A stretch of DNA of 64,000 nucleotides from Brumimicrobium glaciale (lineage in GTDB: Bacteria; Bacteroidota; Bacteroidia; Flavobacteriales_D; Crocinitomicaceae). The translations under genes and the position numbers were made by a program. The stretch lies in the NCBI RefSeq assembly GCF_004152935.1, contig NZ_SETE01000004.1, positions 1-64,000 on the forward strand. Direction: 5' to 3'. This document shows positions 8,064-17,460 of this stretch, piece by piece (position 1 is the stretch's first letter; every line of letters begins with the position of its first letter). Below the pieces are notes generated by a model. The model made no database searches. It was not told the DNA's origin and was given only the letters and a program-made list of their open reading frames with translations.

Positions 8064-11000
8064 ATGTATGTTATGTTGAATAAAATTATAAAGTACTTCC
8101 TTGAAAACAAGTTAGTCACGATATTAATATTGGTTTTATTTATTGGATGGGGATTGGTTACCTCTCCTTTCAATTGGAATACTGGGTTTTTACCTTCAGA
8201 TCCAGTAGCCGTTGATGCTATTCCAGATATTGGAGAAAATCAACAAATTGTATTTACTGAGTGGATGGGAAGATCTCCTCAGGACATCGAGGATCAAATT
8301 ACTTATCCTTTAACGACTTCGCTACTTGGAATACCTGGAGTAAAATCTATTCGAAGTTCTTCCATATTCGGATTCAGTAGTATTTACATCATTTTTGATG
8401 AAGATGTTGAGTTTTATTGGTCAAGATCGAGAATCATTGAAAAATTAAACTCACTTCCTGCTAAATTACTTCCGGATGATGTTAAACCAGCTTTGGGTCC
8501 AGATGCAACTGCATTGGGACAAGTCTATTGGTACACAATTGAAGGAAGAGATAAAGAGGGAAATCCAACTGGTGGTTGGGACTTACACGAAATCAGAACT
8601 GTACAAGACTTCTTTGTAAAGTACAATCTGAATGCCGCTGAAGGTGTTTCAGAAGTCGCTTCGATTGGTGGATATGTTCAAGAATATCAAATTGATGTTA
8701 ATCCTGACGCACTGAAAAACTACAACATTCCGCTTTACGAGGTAATGAATGCAGTAAGGAAGTCGAACCGTGATATAGGGGCCAAAACCATAGAAATAAA
8801 CAAAGCTGAATACTTGGTTAGAGGTTTAGGCTACATCGAATCTATCGAGGATATAGAAAAGGCAGTAGTCGCTGTGAATGAAAATGTTCCGATTAGAATA
8901 ATGGATATTGCAGTCGTTTCTTTAGGCCCTGCAACCAGAAGAGGTCTTTTGGATAAAGATGGAGCTGAAGTTGTGGGTGGTGTTGCTGTAGCACGTTATG
9001 GCTCTAATCCTTTAGAGGTTATTAATAATGTTAAAGAGAAAATTGGTGAAATAGCCAGTGGATTACCGAAGAAAACATTGGCCGATGGAACGGAAAGTCA
9101 ATTGACTATAATTCCATTTTACGACAGAACAGAACTCATCAATGAAACCATCGGTACACTTGAAGAAGCATTGTCTCTTGAATTATTGATTGTTATTTTG
9201 GTAGTCGTTGTAATGGTGCTTAATTTACAAGCTTCTATTCTTATTTCCAGTTTACTTCCTGTGGCCATATTAATGGTCTTTATTGCCATGCGTTACTTTC
9301 ATATCGATGCCAATATTGTCGCCTTGTCGGGTATTGCCATTGCGATTGGAACCATGGTCGATCTGGGGATAATACTCTCCGAAAACATCATAAAACACAT
9401 TAAAGAATCTCCCGCCAGTCAAAAATTGATTGATACGGTTTATAATGGTGTAGCTGAAGTGAGTTCTGCTATTTTAACTGCCGTAACGACAACAATTGTG
9501 AGTTTTATTCCTGTGTTTACAATGCAAGCTGCAGAAGGAAAACTATTTCGACCTTTGGCATTTACAAAAACGTTTGCTTTATTGGCTTCCTTGATTGTTG
9601 TGCTGATTATTCTCCCTACGCTTGCACATTTGGTATTTAAAATTAAAATCAAGAAAAACACCAAAGGAATAGTAGTGAATTTAATACTTATTGTGGGTGG
9701 TTTAATCACCGCGATATGGATCAGTGTATGGGGAGGATTGACTTTATTGGCTTTTGGAATAGCATGGTTTATTTCTGAATACAGTGCAAAGCAGAACTTT
9801 ATCACGAAGCATCTTTCCATCTTCATAACCGTTATATCCGTTGTATGGTTATTGGCTAAATATTGGATGCCTCTAGGAGCAAGTAACTCTCTCCTAATGA
9901 ATTTTATATTTGTAGGTATCATAGTAACTGTAATTCTTGGTGCTTTCTATTTACTCGAAAAGTATTATACAAACCTGCTCAATTGGTGTTTAGAAAATAA
10001 AAAGAAGTTTTTACTTATTCCAACTTTCGTTATTCTTTTTGGAGCTACCGCTTGGCTTGGATTCAATTCCATATTTGGATTTGTTGCCACAGGATTCGAT
10101 AAAGTAGGATTAAATATTAGAAAGACTTCCGTTTGGTCTAGCTTATCTCATTCTATGCCCGGTCTTGGTAAAGAATTTATGCCGTCATTGGATGAAGGAA
10201 GTTTTTTACTCATGCCTACCTCCATGCCTCATGCAGGTATTGAACAAAACAAACAAGTGATTCAACAATTGGATATGCTTCTGGCAAATATTCCTGAGGT
10301 AGAATTGTCTGTGGGGAAAATGGGAAGAGTGGAATCTGCACTAGACCCTGCTCCTATTTCGATGTATGAAAGTATTATCAATTACAAACCTGAGTATATT
10401 TTAAATAAAAAAGGACACAGAGAGCGTTTTAAAATTGATGATGATAATAATTATATTCTTAAAAATGGAGATACACTCTCTGGAGAAGAAGCCGTCAACA
10501 AAAACATCAAAGAAGAAGATTTAATTTCAGATGATTCAGGTCATTACTTCCGTAATTGGAGAAAAAGTATTCGTTCTCCAGATGATATTTGGGACGAAAT
10601 TATAAAGGTGACCAATATCCCAGGTGTAACATCAGCTCCAAAACTTCAACCTATTGAAACACGATTGGTGATGCTTCAAACAGGGATGAGAGCTCCTATG
10701 GGAATTAAAGTATTTGGTCCTGATTTAGAAACCATTGAAAGTTTTGGAATGGAACTGGAAGCCATTTTAAAGCAAGTTCCTTCTGTAAAATCGGAAGCTG
10801 TTTTTGCGGACAGAATTGTAGGTAAACCTTATATACATTTGAATATAGACAGAGATGCTATTTCCAGATATGGTTTAAACATCGAAGATGTACAGCAAAC
10901 TATAGAAGTTGCAATTGGAGGGATGGAAATCACTTCTACTGTGGAAGGTCGTAAACGTTTTCCAGTGAGGGTTCGTTATCCTAGAGAACTGCGTGATGAT

Positions 11001-11873
11001 CCTAGTCAGCTTGCAAAAGTATTTATTCCTACACCCACCAATGTTCAGGTTCCTTTAGCTGAATTGGTGGATATTGAATATGTGAAAGGTCCACAAATGA
11101 TAAAAAGTGAAAACACCTTCTTGGTGGGCTATGTCTTACTGGATAAAAAGGATGGTTTCGCCGAAGTTGATGTGGTAGAAGATGCCCAACGTTTTATCAA
11201 AGACAAAATAGATCAAGGAGAATTAACTGTTCCCAATGGAGTGAGTTATAAGTTTTCTGGAAGTTACGAGAATCAAGTGAGAGCAGAAAAAAGACTCGCA
11301 ATCATTGTTCCGTTAGTTTTGGTGGTTATTTTCCTAATTCTTTACTTTCAATTCAAATCTGTCAGTACATCCTTGATGATTTTCACAGGGATAGCGATGG
11401 CATTTAGTGGTGGATTTATCATCTTATGGCTCTACGGTCAAGATTGGTTCTTGAACTTTGATCTTTTCGATATGAGTATGCGAGACCTTTTCCAATTGCG
11501 GACAATCAACATGAGTGTTGCCGTCTGGGTTGGGTTCATTGCCCTCTTTGGAATTGCTACAGACGATGGTGTTTTAATGGGAACTTATCTTGATCAAAGT
11601 TTTAAAAAGAACAAGACCAATTCAATACCACAATTAAAGGAAGCAGTGGTAATAGCTGGTCAACGCAGGATAAAACCTGCCATCATGACTTCAGCAACAA
11701 CGATTATTGCATTGTTACCTATTCTAACGTCCACAGGAAGAGGAGCCGACATTATGATTCCGATGGCAATTCCCGCTTTTGGAGGAATGCTACTGGCTTC
11801 TATCACTTACTTTATTGTTCCCGTTCTTTATTACTGGAGAGAGGAACGTAAATTTAAAAAAGAAACGAAATGA
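8064..11873 (+). CDS. cusA: CusA/CzcA-family heavy-metal RND efflux pump
   Basis: The inner-membrane proton-driven pump of a tripartite Cu/Ag-type efflux complex, 1269 residues. The N-terminal helix and SDPVAVDAIPDIGENQ are typical of HME-RND proteins. It is about 200 residues longer than E. coli CusA. The extra part includes hydrophobic helices between about 530 and 680, a form I associate with Bacteroidota homologues. The start is ATG 8064 or the equally plausible ATG 8073. The stop overlaps the next gene by 4 nt (ATGA), so cusA-cusC-cusB form an operon. Metal specificity (Cu/Ag rather than Co/Zn/Cd) is inferred from neighbours. Confidence 0.92.
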   Translation: MYVMLNKIIKYFLENKLVTILILVLFIGWGLVTSPFNWNTGFLPSDPVAVDAIPDIGENQQIVFTEWMGRSPQDIEDQITYPLTTSLLGIPGVKSIRSSSIFGFSSIYIIFDEDVEFYWSRSRIIEKLNSLPAKLLPDDVKPALGPDATALGQVYWYTIEGRDKEGNPTGGWDLHEIRTVQDFFVKYNLNAAEGVSEVASIGGYVQEYQIDVNPDALKNYNIPLYEVMNAVRKSNRDIGAKTIEINKAEYLVRGLGYIESIEDIEKAVVAVNENVPIRIMDIAVVSLGPATRRGLLDKDGAEVVGGVAVARYGSNPLEVINNVKEKIGEIASGLPKKTLADGTESQLTIIPFYDRTELINETIGTLEEALSLELLIVILVVVVMVLNLQASILISSLLPVAILMVFIAMRYFHIDANIVALSGIAIAIGTMVDLGIILSENIIKHIKESPASQKLIDTVYNGVAEVSSAILTAVTTTIVSFIPVFTMQAAEGKLFRPLAFTKTFALLASLIVVLIILPTLAHLVFKIKIKKNTKGIVVNLILIVGGLITAIWISVWGGLTLLAFGIAWFISEYSAKQNFITKHLSIFITVISVVWLLAKYWMPLGASNSLLMNFIFVGIIVTVILGAFYLLEKYYTNLLNWCLENKKKFLLIPTFVILFGATAWLGFNSIFGFVATGFDKVGLNIRKTSVWSSLSHSMPGLGKEFMPSLDEGSFLLMPTSMPHAGIEQNKQVIQQLDMLLANIPEVELSVGKMGRVESALDPAPISMYESIINYKPEYILNKKGHRERFKIDDDNNYILKNGDTLSGEEAVNKNIKEEDLISDDSGHYFRNWRKSIRSPDDIWDEIIKVTNIPGVTSAPKLQPIETRLVMLQTGMRAPMGIKVFGPDLETIESFGMELEAILKQVPSVKSEAVFADRIVGKPYIHLNIDRDAISRYGLNIEDVQQTIEVAIGGMEITSTVEGRKRFPVRVRYPRELRDDPSQLAKVFIPTPTNVQVPLAELVDIEYVKGPQMIKSENTFLVGYVLLDKKDGFAEVDVVEDAQRFIKDKIDQGELTVPNGVSYKFSGSYENQVRAEKRLAIIVPLVLVVIFLILYFQFKSVSTSLMIFTGIAMAFSGGFIILWLYGQDWFLNFDLFDMSMRDLFQLRTINMSVAVWVGFIALFGIATDDGVLMGTYLDQSFKKNKTNSIPQLKEAVVIAGQRRIKPAIMTSATTIIALLPILTSTGRGADIMIPMAIPAFGGMLLASITYFIVPVLYYWREERKFKKETK

Positions 11874-13078
11874 GATATTATTTAAAAATAGTAGTGGTTT
11901 TATTTTTAGGAATAAGCACTCTTGGTTCTGCACAATCTTTAGACGGATATCTAGAAGAAGCAGCAGAAAATAATCCGTTATTGAAAGCTAAATATGCTGA
12001 ATTTCAGTCATCCGTTCAAAGAGTGGCGCAGGTGAACTCGCTTCCTAATCCGAGTATTTCATTTGGATTTTTATTGAGTCCATCTACTCCACATCCAGGA
12101 AATGAGAAAGCCAGTATTGGAATTCAACAGATGATTCCTTGGTTTGGTACATTGAAAACTTCGGGAAGTATTTATGAACTTCAGTCAGAAGCTTTGTATC
12201 ATGATTTTCTTGATGCAAAAAATGAGTTGTACATGAATGTAAAGTCAGCTTGGTATCCTTTATATGTAGTCAATCGTAAAATTCTATTGCAGAAAGAAAA
12301 TAGAAAAGTGTTGATGAGTTACAAACAACTCGCAACGACTGGATTCAAAGTGGGTAAAAACACAATGGTGGATGTAATTCGCGTAGATCTCTTGATTGAG
12401 AATACGGATACTGAAATTAAACTGCTTGAAGAGGAGATAAAGCCTTTGACTATCACTTTCAATAATCTTCTCAATAAGGAAGATACGTCTGAAATCGCTA
12501 TTGAAGATACAATCGGCTTGGTTGAAATCCCTGCGAATTATAGAAGAGACAGTCTATTGGCCAACAATCCAACTTTGCAATCTCTTGATTTAAAATATCA
12601 ATCTGCTCAAGCATCAGAAGTTCTAGCAGGCAAAGAAGGATTACCAAGTTTCGGTGTGGGTGTAAATTATAGTTTCATGCCAGATAGCAGAAATATGATT
12701 ATGCCTATGTTCAGTCTTACTCTTCCGATTTATAGAAAAAGATACAAAGCTTTTGCTAGAGAAGCGCAATTAAATCAAGAAGCAATTGAGTTTTATAAAA
12801 GTGATTTCAAAAACACCTTGATTTCAAACTATGAAATGACTTGGTATGAATTAGAAAGTTCAAAAGAGCAATTATCACTCTATCAGAAACAAATCGAAAA
12901 ATCGAAAATTGTAATTACCCTTCTTGAAAAAGAATACAGCAATACAGGGGAAGATTTTATAGAGATACTACGCATGCAACAAGAATTAATAAACTACCAA
13001 ATAGCAGAAGCTACGGCAATTTCAAACTTTTATATCGCTTTAGCTAAACTGGATTATTTAACAGCAAAATCAAACTAA
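11870..13078 (+). CDS. cusC: TolC-family outer membrane efflux protein (CusC-like)
   Basis: A 402-residue outer-membrane channel component. A signal peptide ends near GSAQS (about residue 22). Two repeats of long amphipathic helices follow (about 30-200 and 225-400), as in the outer membrane efflux protein family. No lipobox is seen, unlike E. coli CusC. It starts inside the cusA stop and ends 1 nt before cusB, so co-translation is likely. It would provide the exit duct for metal exported by CusA. Confidence 0.9.
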   Translation: MRYYLKIVVVLFLGISTLGSAQSLDGYLEEAAENNPLLKAKYAEFQSSVQRVAQVNSLPNPSISFGFLLSPSTPHPGNEKASIGIQQMIPWFGTLKTSGSIYELQSEALYHDFLDAKNELYMNVKSAWYPLYVVNRKILLQKENRKVLMSYKQLATTGFKVGKNTMVDVIRVDLLIENTDTEIKLLEEEIKPLTITFNNLLNKEDTSEIAIEDTIGLVEIPANYRRDSLLANNPTLQSLDLKYQSAQASEVLAGKEGLPSFGVGVNYSFMPDSRNMIMPMFSLTLPIYRKRYKAFAREAQLNQEAIEFYKSDFKNTLISNYEMTWYELESSKEQLSLYQKQIEKSKIVITLLEKEYSNTGEDFIEILRMQQELINYQIAEATAISNFYIALAKLDYLTAKSN

Positions 13079-13079
13079 A

Positions 13080-14837
13080 ATGAAAAATAGAAAAACAATA
13101 TATATCGCTTTATCGACTTTAGTAGTTGGATTGCTATTGGGTTGGATGATTTTTGGTTCAGCCGATAGAAACACAAATGCAGAACAAGCGCATGACCATA
13201 CAGAGGAAACAATTTGGACGTGTTCTATGCATCCACAAATTAGGATGAATGAACCTGGTGCTTGTCCGTTGTGTGGTATGGATTTAATTCCTCTGAGTTC
13301 CGATGCTAACGAAGATGGAGATCCGATGGAAATTAGGATGTCCCCTACTGCTATGCAATTAGCGAATGTTCAAACATCAATCGTTTCTAAACAAAAGCCG
13401 ATTAAGGAAGTTAGAATGAATGGAAAAGTGAAGACGGATGAACGAAACGTTTTTTCACAATCCTCTCATATCCCCGGACGAATTGAAAGATTAACGGTCA
13501 ACTTTACGGGTGAATCGATTCAAAAAGGTCAGGTTTTGGCTTATATCTATTCTCCTGAACTCATTGCTGCTCAAGAAGAGTTATTCGAAGCACAAAAAAT
13601 CAAGGAATCTCAACCTTCTTTGTTTAATGCTTCAAAAGAAAAATTGCGCAACTGGAAGTTAACGGAAAAGCAAATCAATCAGATTCTTTCGAATGGAACT
13701 ATCCAAGAACAGTTTCCAATTTTAGCAGATGTTTCTGGAATCGTAACAGATAAGAAAATCAACCTCGGAGATTATATTCTAAAAGGTCAATCACTCTACG
13801 AAATTGCTGACATCAGCACGGTGTGGATTCTTTTTGATGTTTACGAAAGTGATATTCCTTGGGTAAAACAAGGAGATAAAGTTGAGTTTAGTGTTAGAGC
13901 ACTACCCAATGAAACATTCAACGGAGAGATTTCTTTTATAGATCCAGTAATCAACTCAGTTACCAGAGTTGCTTCAGCAAGGGTAATTATCAAAAACACA
14001 GGCAGACGACTGAAACCAGACATGTTTGTTCAAGGAGTGATTAAAAGTCGCCTAGAAAATGATGAAGAAGTTATCATTGTTCCTAAGTCTGCCGTAATGT
14101 GGACTGGAGAACGTTCAGTCGTGTATGTAAAAAATGCAACTTCTGACAAAATGGACTTCATGATGCGAATTGTAACATTAGGTCCTTCATTGGGTGATAG
14201 TTATTTAATCAAAGAAGGTTTGGAAGTAGACGAAGAAATCGCTACCAACGGAACATTTAGTATTGATGCGGCTGCACAGTTGGCAGGAAAACCAAGTATG
14301 ATGAGTCCGGAAGGTGGAGCTGCAAATACGGGACATAACCATGGAGATTCACCACAAGTACAAAATACAGTAACTACAGATATTTCAATAAGTAAGAAAG
14401 CTAAAGCTGAGTTAGCTCCTGTTTTTGGAGCGTATTTAAATTATAAAAATCATTTAGTAGCGGATGATTTTGAATCAAGTCTTAGTGGTGCTAAAAAAAT
14501 GGAATCAGCTTTAAAGAAGGTCGATATGAAGTTATTCAAAGGAGAAGCACACGATTTTTGGATGAAACAAAGCGGACTACTTTCTAAAGACTTGCAGAAA
14601 GCAGTGGACACAAAAAACATTGGAGATTTAAGGACTTTGTTTAAAAATACATCTGATCAGATGATTGTGCTATTGACCACTTTTGGAGCAATGGATCAAC
14701 CGCTATATATCGAACATTGTCCAATGGCAAACAACAATAAAGGCGCCGATTGGTTGAGCAGTAGTTCAGATATTGAGAATCCTTATTATGGTGCAGCGAT
14801 GCTGAAATGTGGTGAGGTGAAGGAGGTTATTAAGTAA
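13080..14837 (+). CDS. cusB: CusB-type periplasmic adaptor with heavy-metal-binding and DUF3347 domains
   Basis: A 585-residue membrane fusion protein. After an N-terminal anchor it has a heavy-metal-binding domain with Cys48, His51, Cys62 and Cys65 (TCSMHP...CPLCGMD). Hairpin/lipoyl and beta-barrel domains follow (about 100-400). A His-rich linker leads to a C-terminal DUF3347 domain (about 430-585) containing HCPMANNNKGADW and a late Cys. This C-terminal domain is shared with the next gene. The protein would capture Cu(I)/Ag(I) and link CusA to CusC. It is the third gene of the efflux operon. Confidence 0.92.
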   Translation: MKNRKTIYIALSTLVVGLLLGWMIFGSADRNTNAEQAHDHTEETIWTCSMHPQIRMNEPGACPLCGMDLIPLSSDANEDGDPMEIRMSPTAMQLANVQTSIVSKQKPIKEVRMNGKVKTDERNVFSQSSHIPGRIERLTVNFTGESIQKGQVLAYIYSPELIAAQEELFEAQKIKESQPSLFNASKEKLRNWKLTEKQINQILSNGTIQEQFPILADVSGIVTDKKINLGDYILKGQSLYEIADISTVWILFDVYESDIPWVKQGDKVEFSVRALPNETFNGEISFIDPVINSVTRVASARVIIKNTGRRLKPDMFVQGVIKSRLENDEEVIIVPKSAVMWTGERSVVYVKNATSDKMDFMMRIVTLGPSLGDSYLIKEGLEVDEEIATNGTFSIDAAAQLAGKPSMMSPEGGAANTGHNHGDSPQVQNTVTTDISISKKAKAELAPVFGAYLNYKNHLVADDFESSLSGAKKMESALKKVDMKLFKGEAHDFWMKQSGLLSKDLQKAVDTKNIGDLRTLFKNTSDQMIVLLTTFGAMDQPLYIEHCPMANNNKGADWLSSSSDIENPYYGAAMLKCGEVKEVIK

Positions 14838-14867
14838 TGAATTAATAATAATTTAAAAATTAATAAA

Positions 14868-15458
14868 ATGAAAAAAGTAAATTTTAAAGTAATATCAGTA
14901 ATCATAGCAGGAGGTTTATTCGCTCTAACAAGTTGTGGAGGCGGTGAATCTACAACTACTGAAAAACCATCCCAAAGCACTGAACAAGTGAATTCTTCTG
15001 AACAAGAAGAGGATAAAAAGAAAGAGGATAACCTTTCTTCAATTCTAAGCAGTTATTTCGAAATGTCAGAAAACCTCACAAACGACTCTGCCGCTGAAGC
15101 AGCAAAATCAAGTAAGAAGTTAAGAGTCGCATTAAAAGACTTTCAAGGTGCTGATCTATCAAATAAAGAATACAAAGAAGTGGATGAGATCATGAAAAGT
15201 TCAATTGAACATGCTGAGCACATCACTGAAAATGCTGGAGACATTCATCACCAACGTGAGCATTTGGTTATGCTAAGTTTAGACATGAAAGACTTAATTG
15301 AGATTGTTGGAACAGACCAAAAAGTGTACGAAGCATATTGTCCGATGGCAAATAATAACAAAGGTGCTATTTGGATAACAAATAAAAATGTAGTTGAGAA
15401 CCCTTATATGGGACAAAGTATGCCAAAATGCGGAAAAATAAATGGTGAAATAAAATAA
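14868..15458 (+). CDS. DUF3347 lipoprotein, stand-alone copper-binding module
   Basis: A 196-residue lipoprotein with lipobox LTSC (Cys23), an acidic/polar linker (about 25-60) and a DUF3347 domain. The motif YCPMANNNKGAIW and a C-terminal MPKCGK closely resemble the C-terminus of the CusB protein 30 nt upstream. This suggests a duplication with separate use as a periplasmic metal-binding protein. The four-helix part carries His residues (HAEH, HHQREH). Copper binding is inferred from family context. Confidence 0.85.
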   Translation: MKKVNFKVISVIIAGGLFALTSCGGGESTTTEKPSQSTEQVNSSEQEEDKKKEDNLSSILSSYFEMSENLTNDSAAEAAKSSKKLRVALKDFQGADLSNKEYKEVDEIMKSSIEHAEHITENAGDIHHQREHLVMLSLDMKDLIEIVGTDQKVYEAYCPMANNNKGAIWITNKNVVENPYMGQSMPKCGKINGEIK

Positions 15459-15459
15459 T

Positions 15460-15903
15460 ATGAAGTCTTATATTAAATGGATAATATATAGCTTATTGAT
15501 ACTGCTGGTTGGGATACAATTTATCCCAACCAGTACCAATCAACAAGAAATCACACCGTATTCTGACATACGAAAGGTTTATACTATTCCAGATAATGTC
15601 TTAACTATTCTTGAGACTTCCTGCTTTGATTGCCACAGTAACAATACAAATTATCCTTTTTACAGCAGAATTCAACCCATGGCAATGTTAATGGACAGAC
15701 ATATTCGCATAGGTAAAGAAGTACTAAACTTTAGTGAGTTTGGAGACTATTCTGCACGAGGGAAAAGAAATAAGCTATTCTCAATACAGAACCAAATTAA
15801 GGATGGCGAAATGCCACTTACTTCCTATACATTGATGCACAATGATGCTAAATTATCAGATGAGGACAAGTTAGTAATTGAGGAATGGATAACTAATTTA
15901 TAG
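15460..15903 (+). CDS. Haem-binding domain protein (Haem_bd family)
   Basis: A 147-residue protein with an N-terminal membrane anchor (about residues 8-22) and a CxxCH site (Cys55, Cys58, His59 in CFDCHSN), followed by NYPFYSRIQP and GEMPLTSY. This is the layout of the Bacteroidota Haem_bd family (cytochrome-like). A single covalent haem in the periplasm is expected from the motif. The ATG follows the previous stop by 1 nt, so it belongs to the efflux operon, where it may take part in redox handling of copper (inference). Confidence 0.85.
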   Translation: MKSYIKWIIYSLLILLVGIQFIPTSTNQQEITPYSDIRKVYTIPDNVLTILETSCFDCHSNNTNYPFYSRIQPMAMLMDRHIRIGKEVLNFSEFGDYSARGKRNKLFSIQNQIKDGEMPLTSYTLMHNDAKLSDEDKLVIEEWITNL

Positions 15904-15907
15904 AGCA

Positions 15908-16477
15908 ATGGGTGATATAACAAAGGAGTTTAACATAAAAGGGATGATCTGTAGTAACTGCATAAAAATTCTAGCTATTGAATTTAAAGAAATAGATGCT
16001 GAGATCATTGATATCAAACTTGGCAAAATTGTATTGCGTTATAATCCTGAAAAAGTTAGCAATTCAACAATTGAAAAAATCATAAATAACAATAGGTTTG
16101 AAGTCATTGGTGTTAGAGAAGATATTCTCGCAGAACAAGTGAAAAAACTTATTATTGAATATGTTTGGTCGACTGATCTTCAAGATAACTTATCTGATTA
16201 CATCACAAATAGAATGAATCGAAATTACGATTATTTAAGTAAAGTATTTTCGAAAATATTTAATAAAACAGTTCGCCAATATACCATTCTATTAAAAGTT
16301 GAACGTACAAAAGAATTAATTGAGGATGGCCAGATAAACTTTTCTGACATTGCTTATTCATTAGGATATCAAAATTCATCTGCATTATCCAGGCAGTTTA
16401 AAAATGTAACTGGAATAAACTTATCCGAATATAAAAACCACGAAAACAGTAAAAGGATTCCAATCGACAAAATATGA
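15908..16477 (+). CDS. HMA-AraC fusion transcriptional regulator
   Basis: A 189-residue protein with two parts. Residues 5-75 form a heavy-metal-associated ferredoxin-like domain with the GMICSNC site (Cys15, Cys18). Residues about 85-180 form an AraC-type helix-turn-helix domain ending in the usual IAYSLGYQNSSALSRQFK and GINLSEYK motifs. The HMA-like part probably senses copper or silver, making this the likely regulator of the island. It lies 4 nt after the haem protein, so it may autoregulate the operon. Such fusions replace the AraC sugar-binding sensor. Confidence 0.85.
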   Translation: MGDITKEFNIKGMICSNCIKILAIEFKEIDAEIIDIKLGKIVLRYNPEKVSNSTIEKIINNNRFEVIGVREDILAEQVKKLIIEYVWSTDLQDNLSDYITNRMNRNYDYLSKVFSKIFNKTVRQYTILLKVERTKELIEDGQINFSDIAYSLGYQNSSALSRQFKNVTGINLSEYKNHENSKRIPIDKI

Positions 16478-16635
16478 TCTTCAATAAGTGGAAAATGGTA
16501 AAGATTAAAGCTTATACTGTTATATATTTGTTTAACAACGAATTAGTCTTTACTTGAAAAAATCAAATACTTGCAGCTATGGATTTTTCTAACAGACAAA
16601 TAAATTGAACTATTAATAAACTAAACTACAAAATA

Positions 16636-17460
16636 ATGAAAAACATACTTGTACCCACAGACTTTTCTGAATGCGCTCAAATAGCAACAGAATTTGCATT
16701 AGAAATTGCGAAAAAAGCAAATGCTGAAATTCACTTTTTACATCTAATTATGACACCTGTAGATTGGGTCAATCTTCCAAAAGAACAGGAGGACAATTTT
16801 CATGAAACTAAGAAAGAAATCGGTTATGCTAAGGGTGAATTAGCTAAACTGACAAGAAGAGCAGAAAAAATGGGATTAAAGTCTAAACATTTTTTGGTTT
16901 TTGACAAAGGAAGAGAAGAGATAGATCTGCATACAAAACACCATAAACATGATTTCATAGTTATGGGATCTAATGGAGAAAAAGGGTATAAAGGTGTGCT
17001 TGGGTCAAATACACAACGTTTAGTTCGTAAATCAAATGTTCCTGTTTTAGTGATCAAACAAAAACCAGAGAATTTTGAAATAAAGAATATATTATTTGCT
17101 TCAACCTTTAATAAAGACGCCATTCAATCCTTCAAACAAATTGTTGATTTTGCAAAATTAATGAAAGCTCAAATTCATCTTTTAAATGTTAACACACCAG
17201 CTAACTTTAAAGAAACTGGTGAAGCCATAGCAAACATGGAAGCATTTCTAAAACCGTACCCAAATAACACCTACCAAACGAATATCATTAATGCGTTAAC
17301 TGAAGAAAGAGGAATCAATAAGTTTTCTCATGAAAATGAAATCGATGTGATTGTATTGGCTACTCATGGAAAATCTGGCTTAAAAAAATTACTTTCTCCA
17401 AGTATTACAGAAAATGTAATTAATGAATCTGACCTACCTGTTATAACATTACACCTGTGA
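16636..17460 (+). CDS. Universal stress protein, two UspA domains
   Basis: A 274-residue cytoplasmic protein with tandem UspA domains (1-140 and 147-274). The nucleotide-binding signatures are GSNGEKGYKGVLGSNTQR in the first and THGKSGLKKLLSPSITE in the second. The second is close to the G-2x-G-9x-G(S/T) ATP-binding pattern. The stop overlaps the GTG start of the nuclease-like gene by 4 nt. Usp genes often accompany P-type ATPases in metal islands, where their role is undefined. Confidence 0.88.
   Translation: MKNILVPTDFSECAQIATEFALEIAKKANAEIHFLHLIMTPVDWVNLPKEQEDNFHETKKEIGYAKGELAKLTRRAEKMGLKSKHFLVFDKGREEIDLHTKHHKHDFIVMGSNGEKGYKGVLGSNTQRLVRKSNVPVLVIKQKPENFEIKNILFASTFNKDAIQSFKQIVDFAKLMKAQIHLLNVNTPANFKETGEAIANMEAFLKPYPNNTYQTNIINALTEERGINKFSHENEIDVIVLATHGKSGLKKLLSPSITENVINESDLPVITLHL

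Noticed and set aside
9440-9922. 160-codon frame antisense to cusA
   Set aside because: Mirrors the coding frame of a clear transporter gene, with no independent coding signs.
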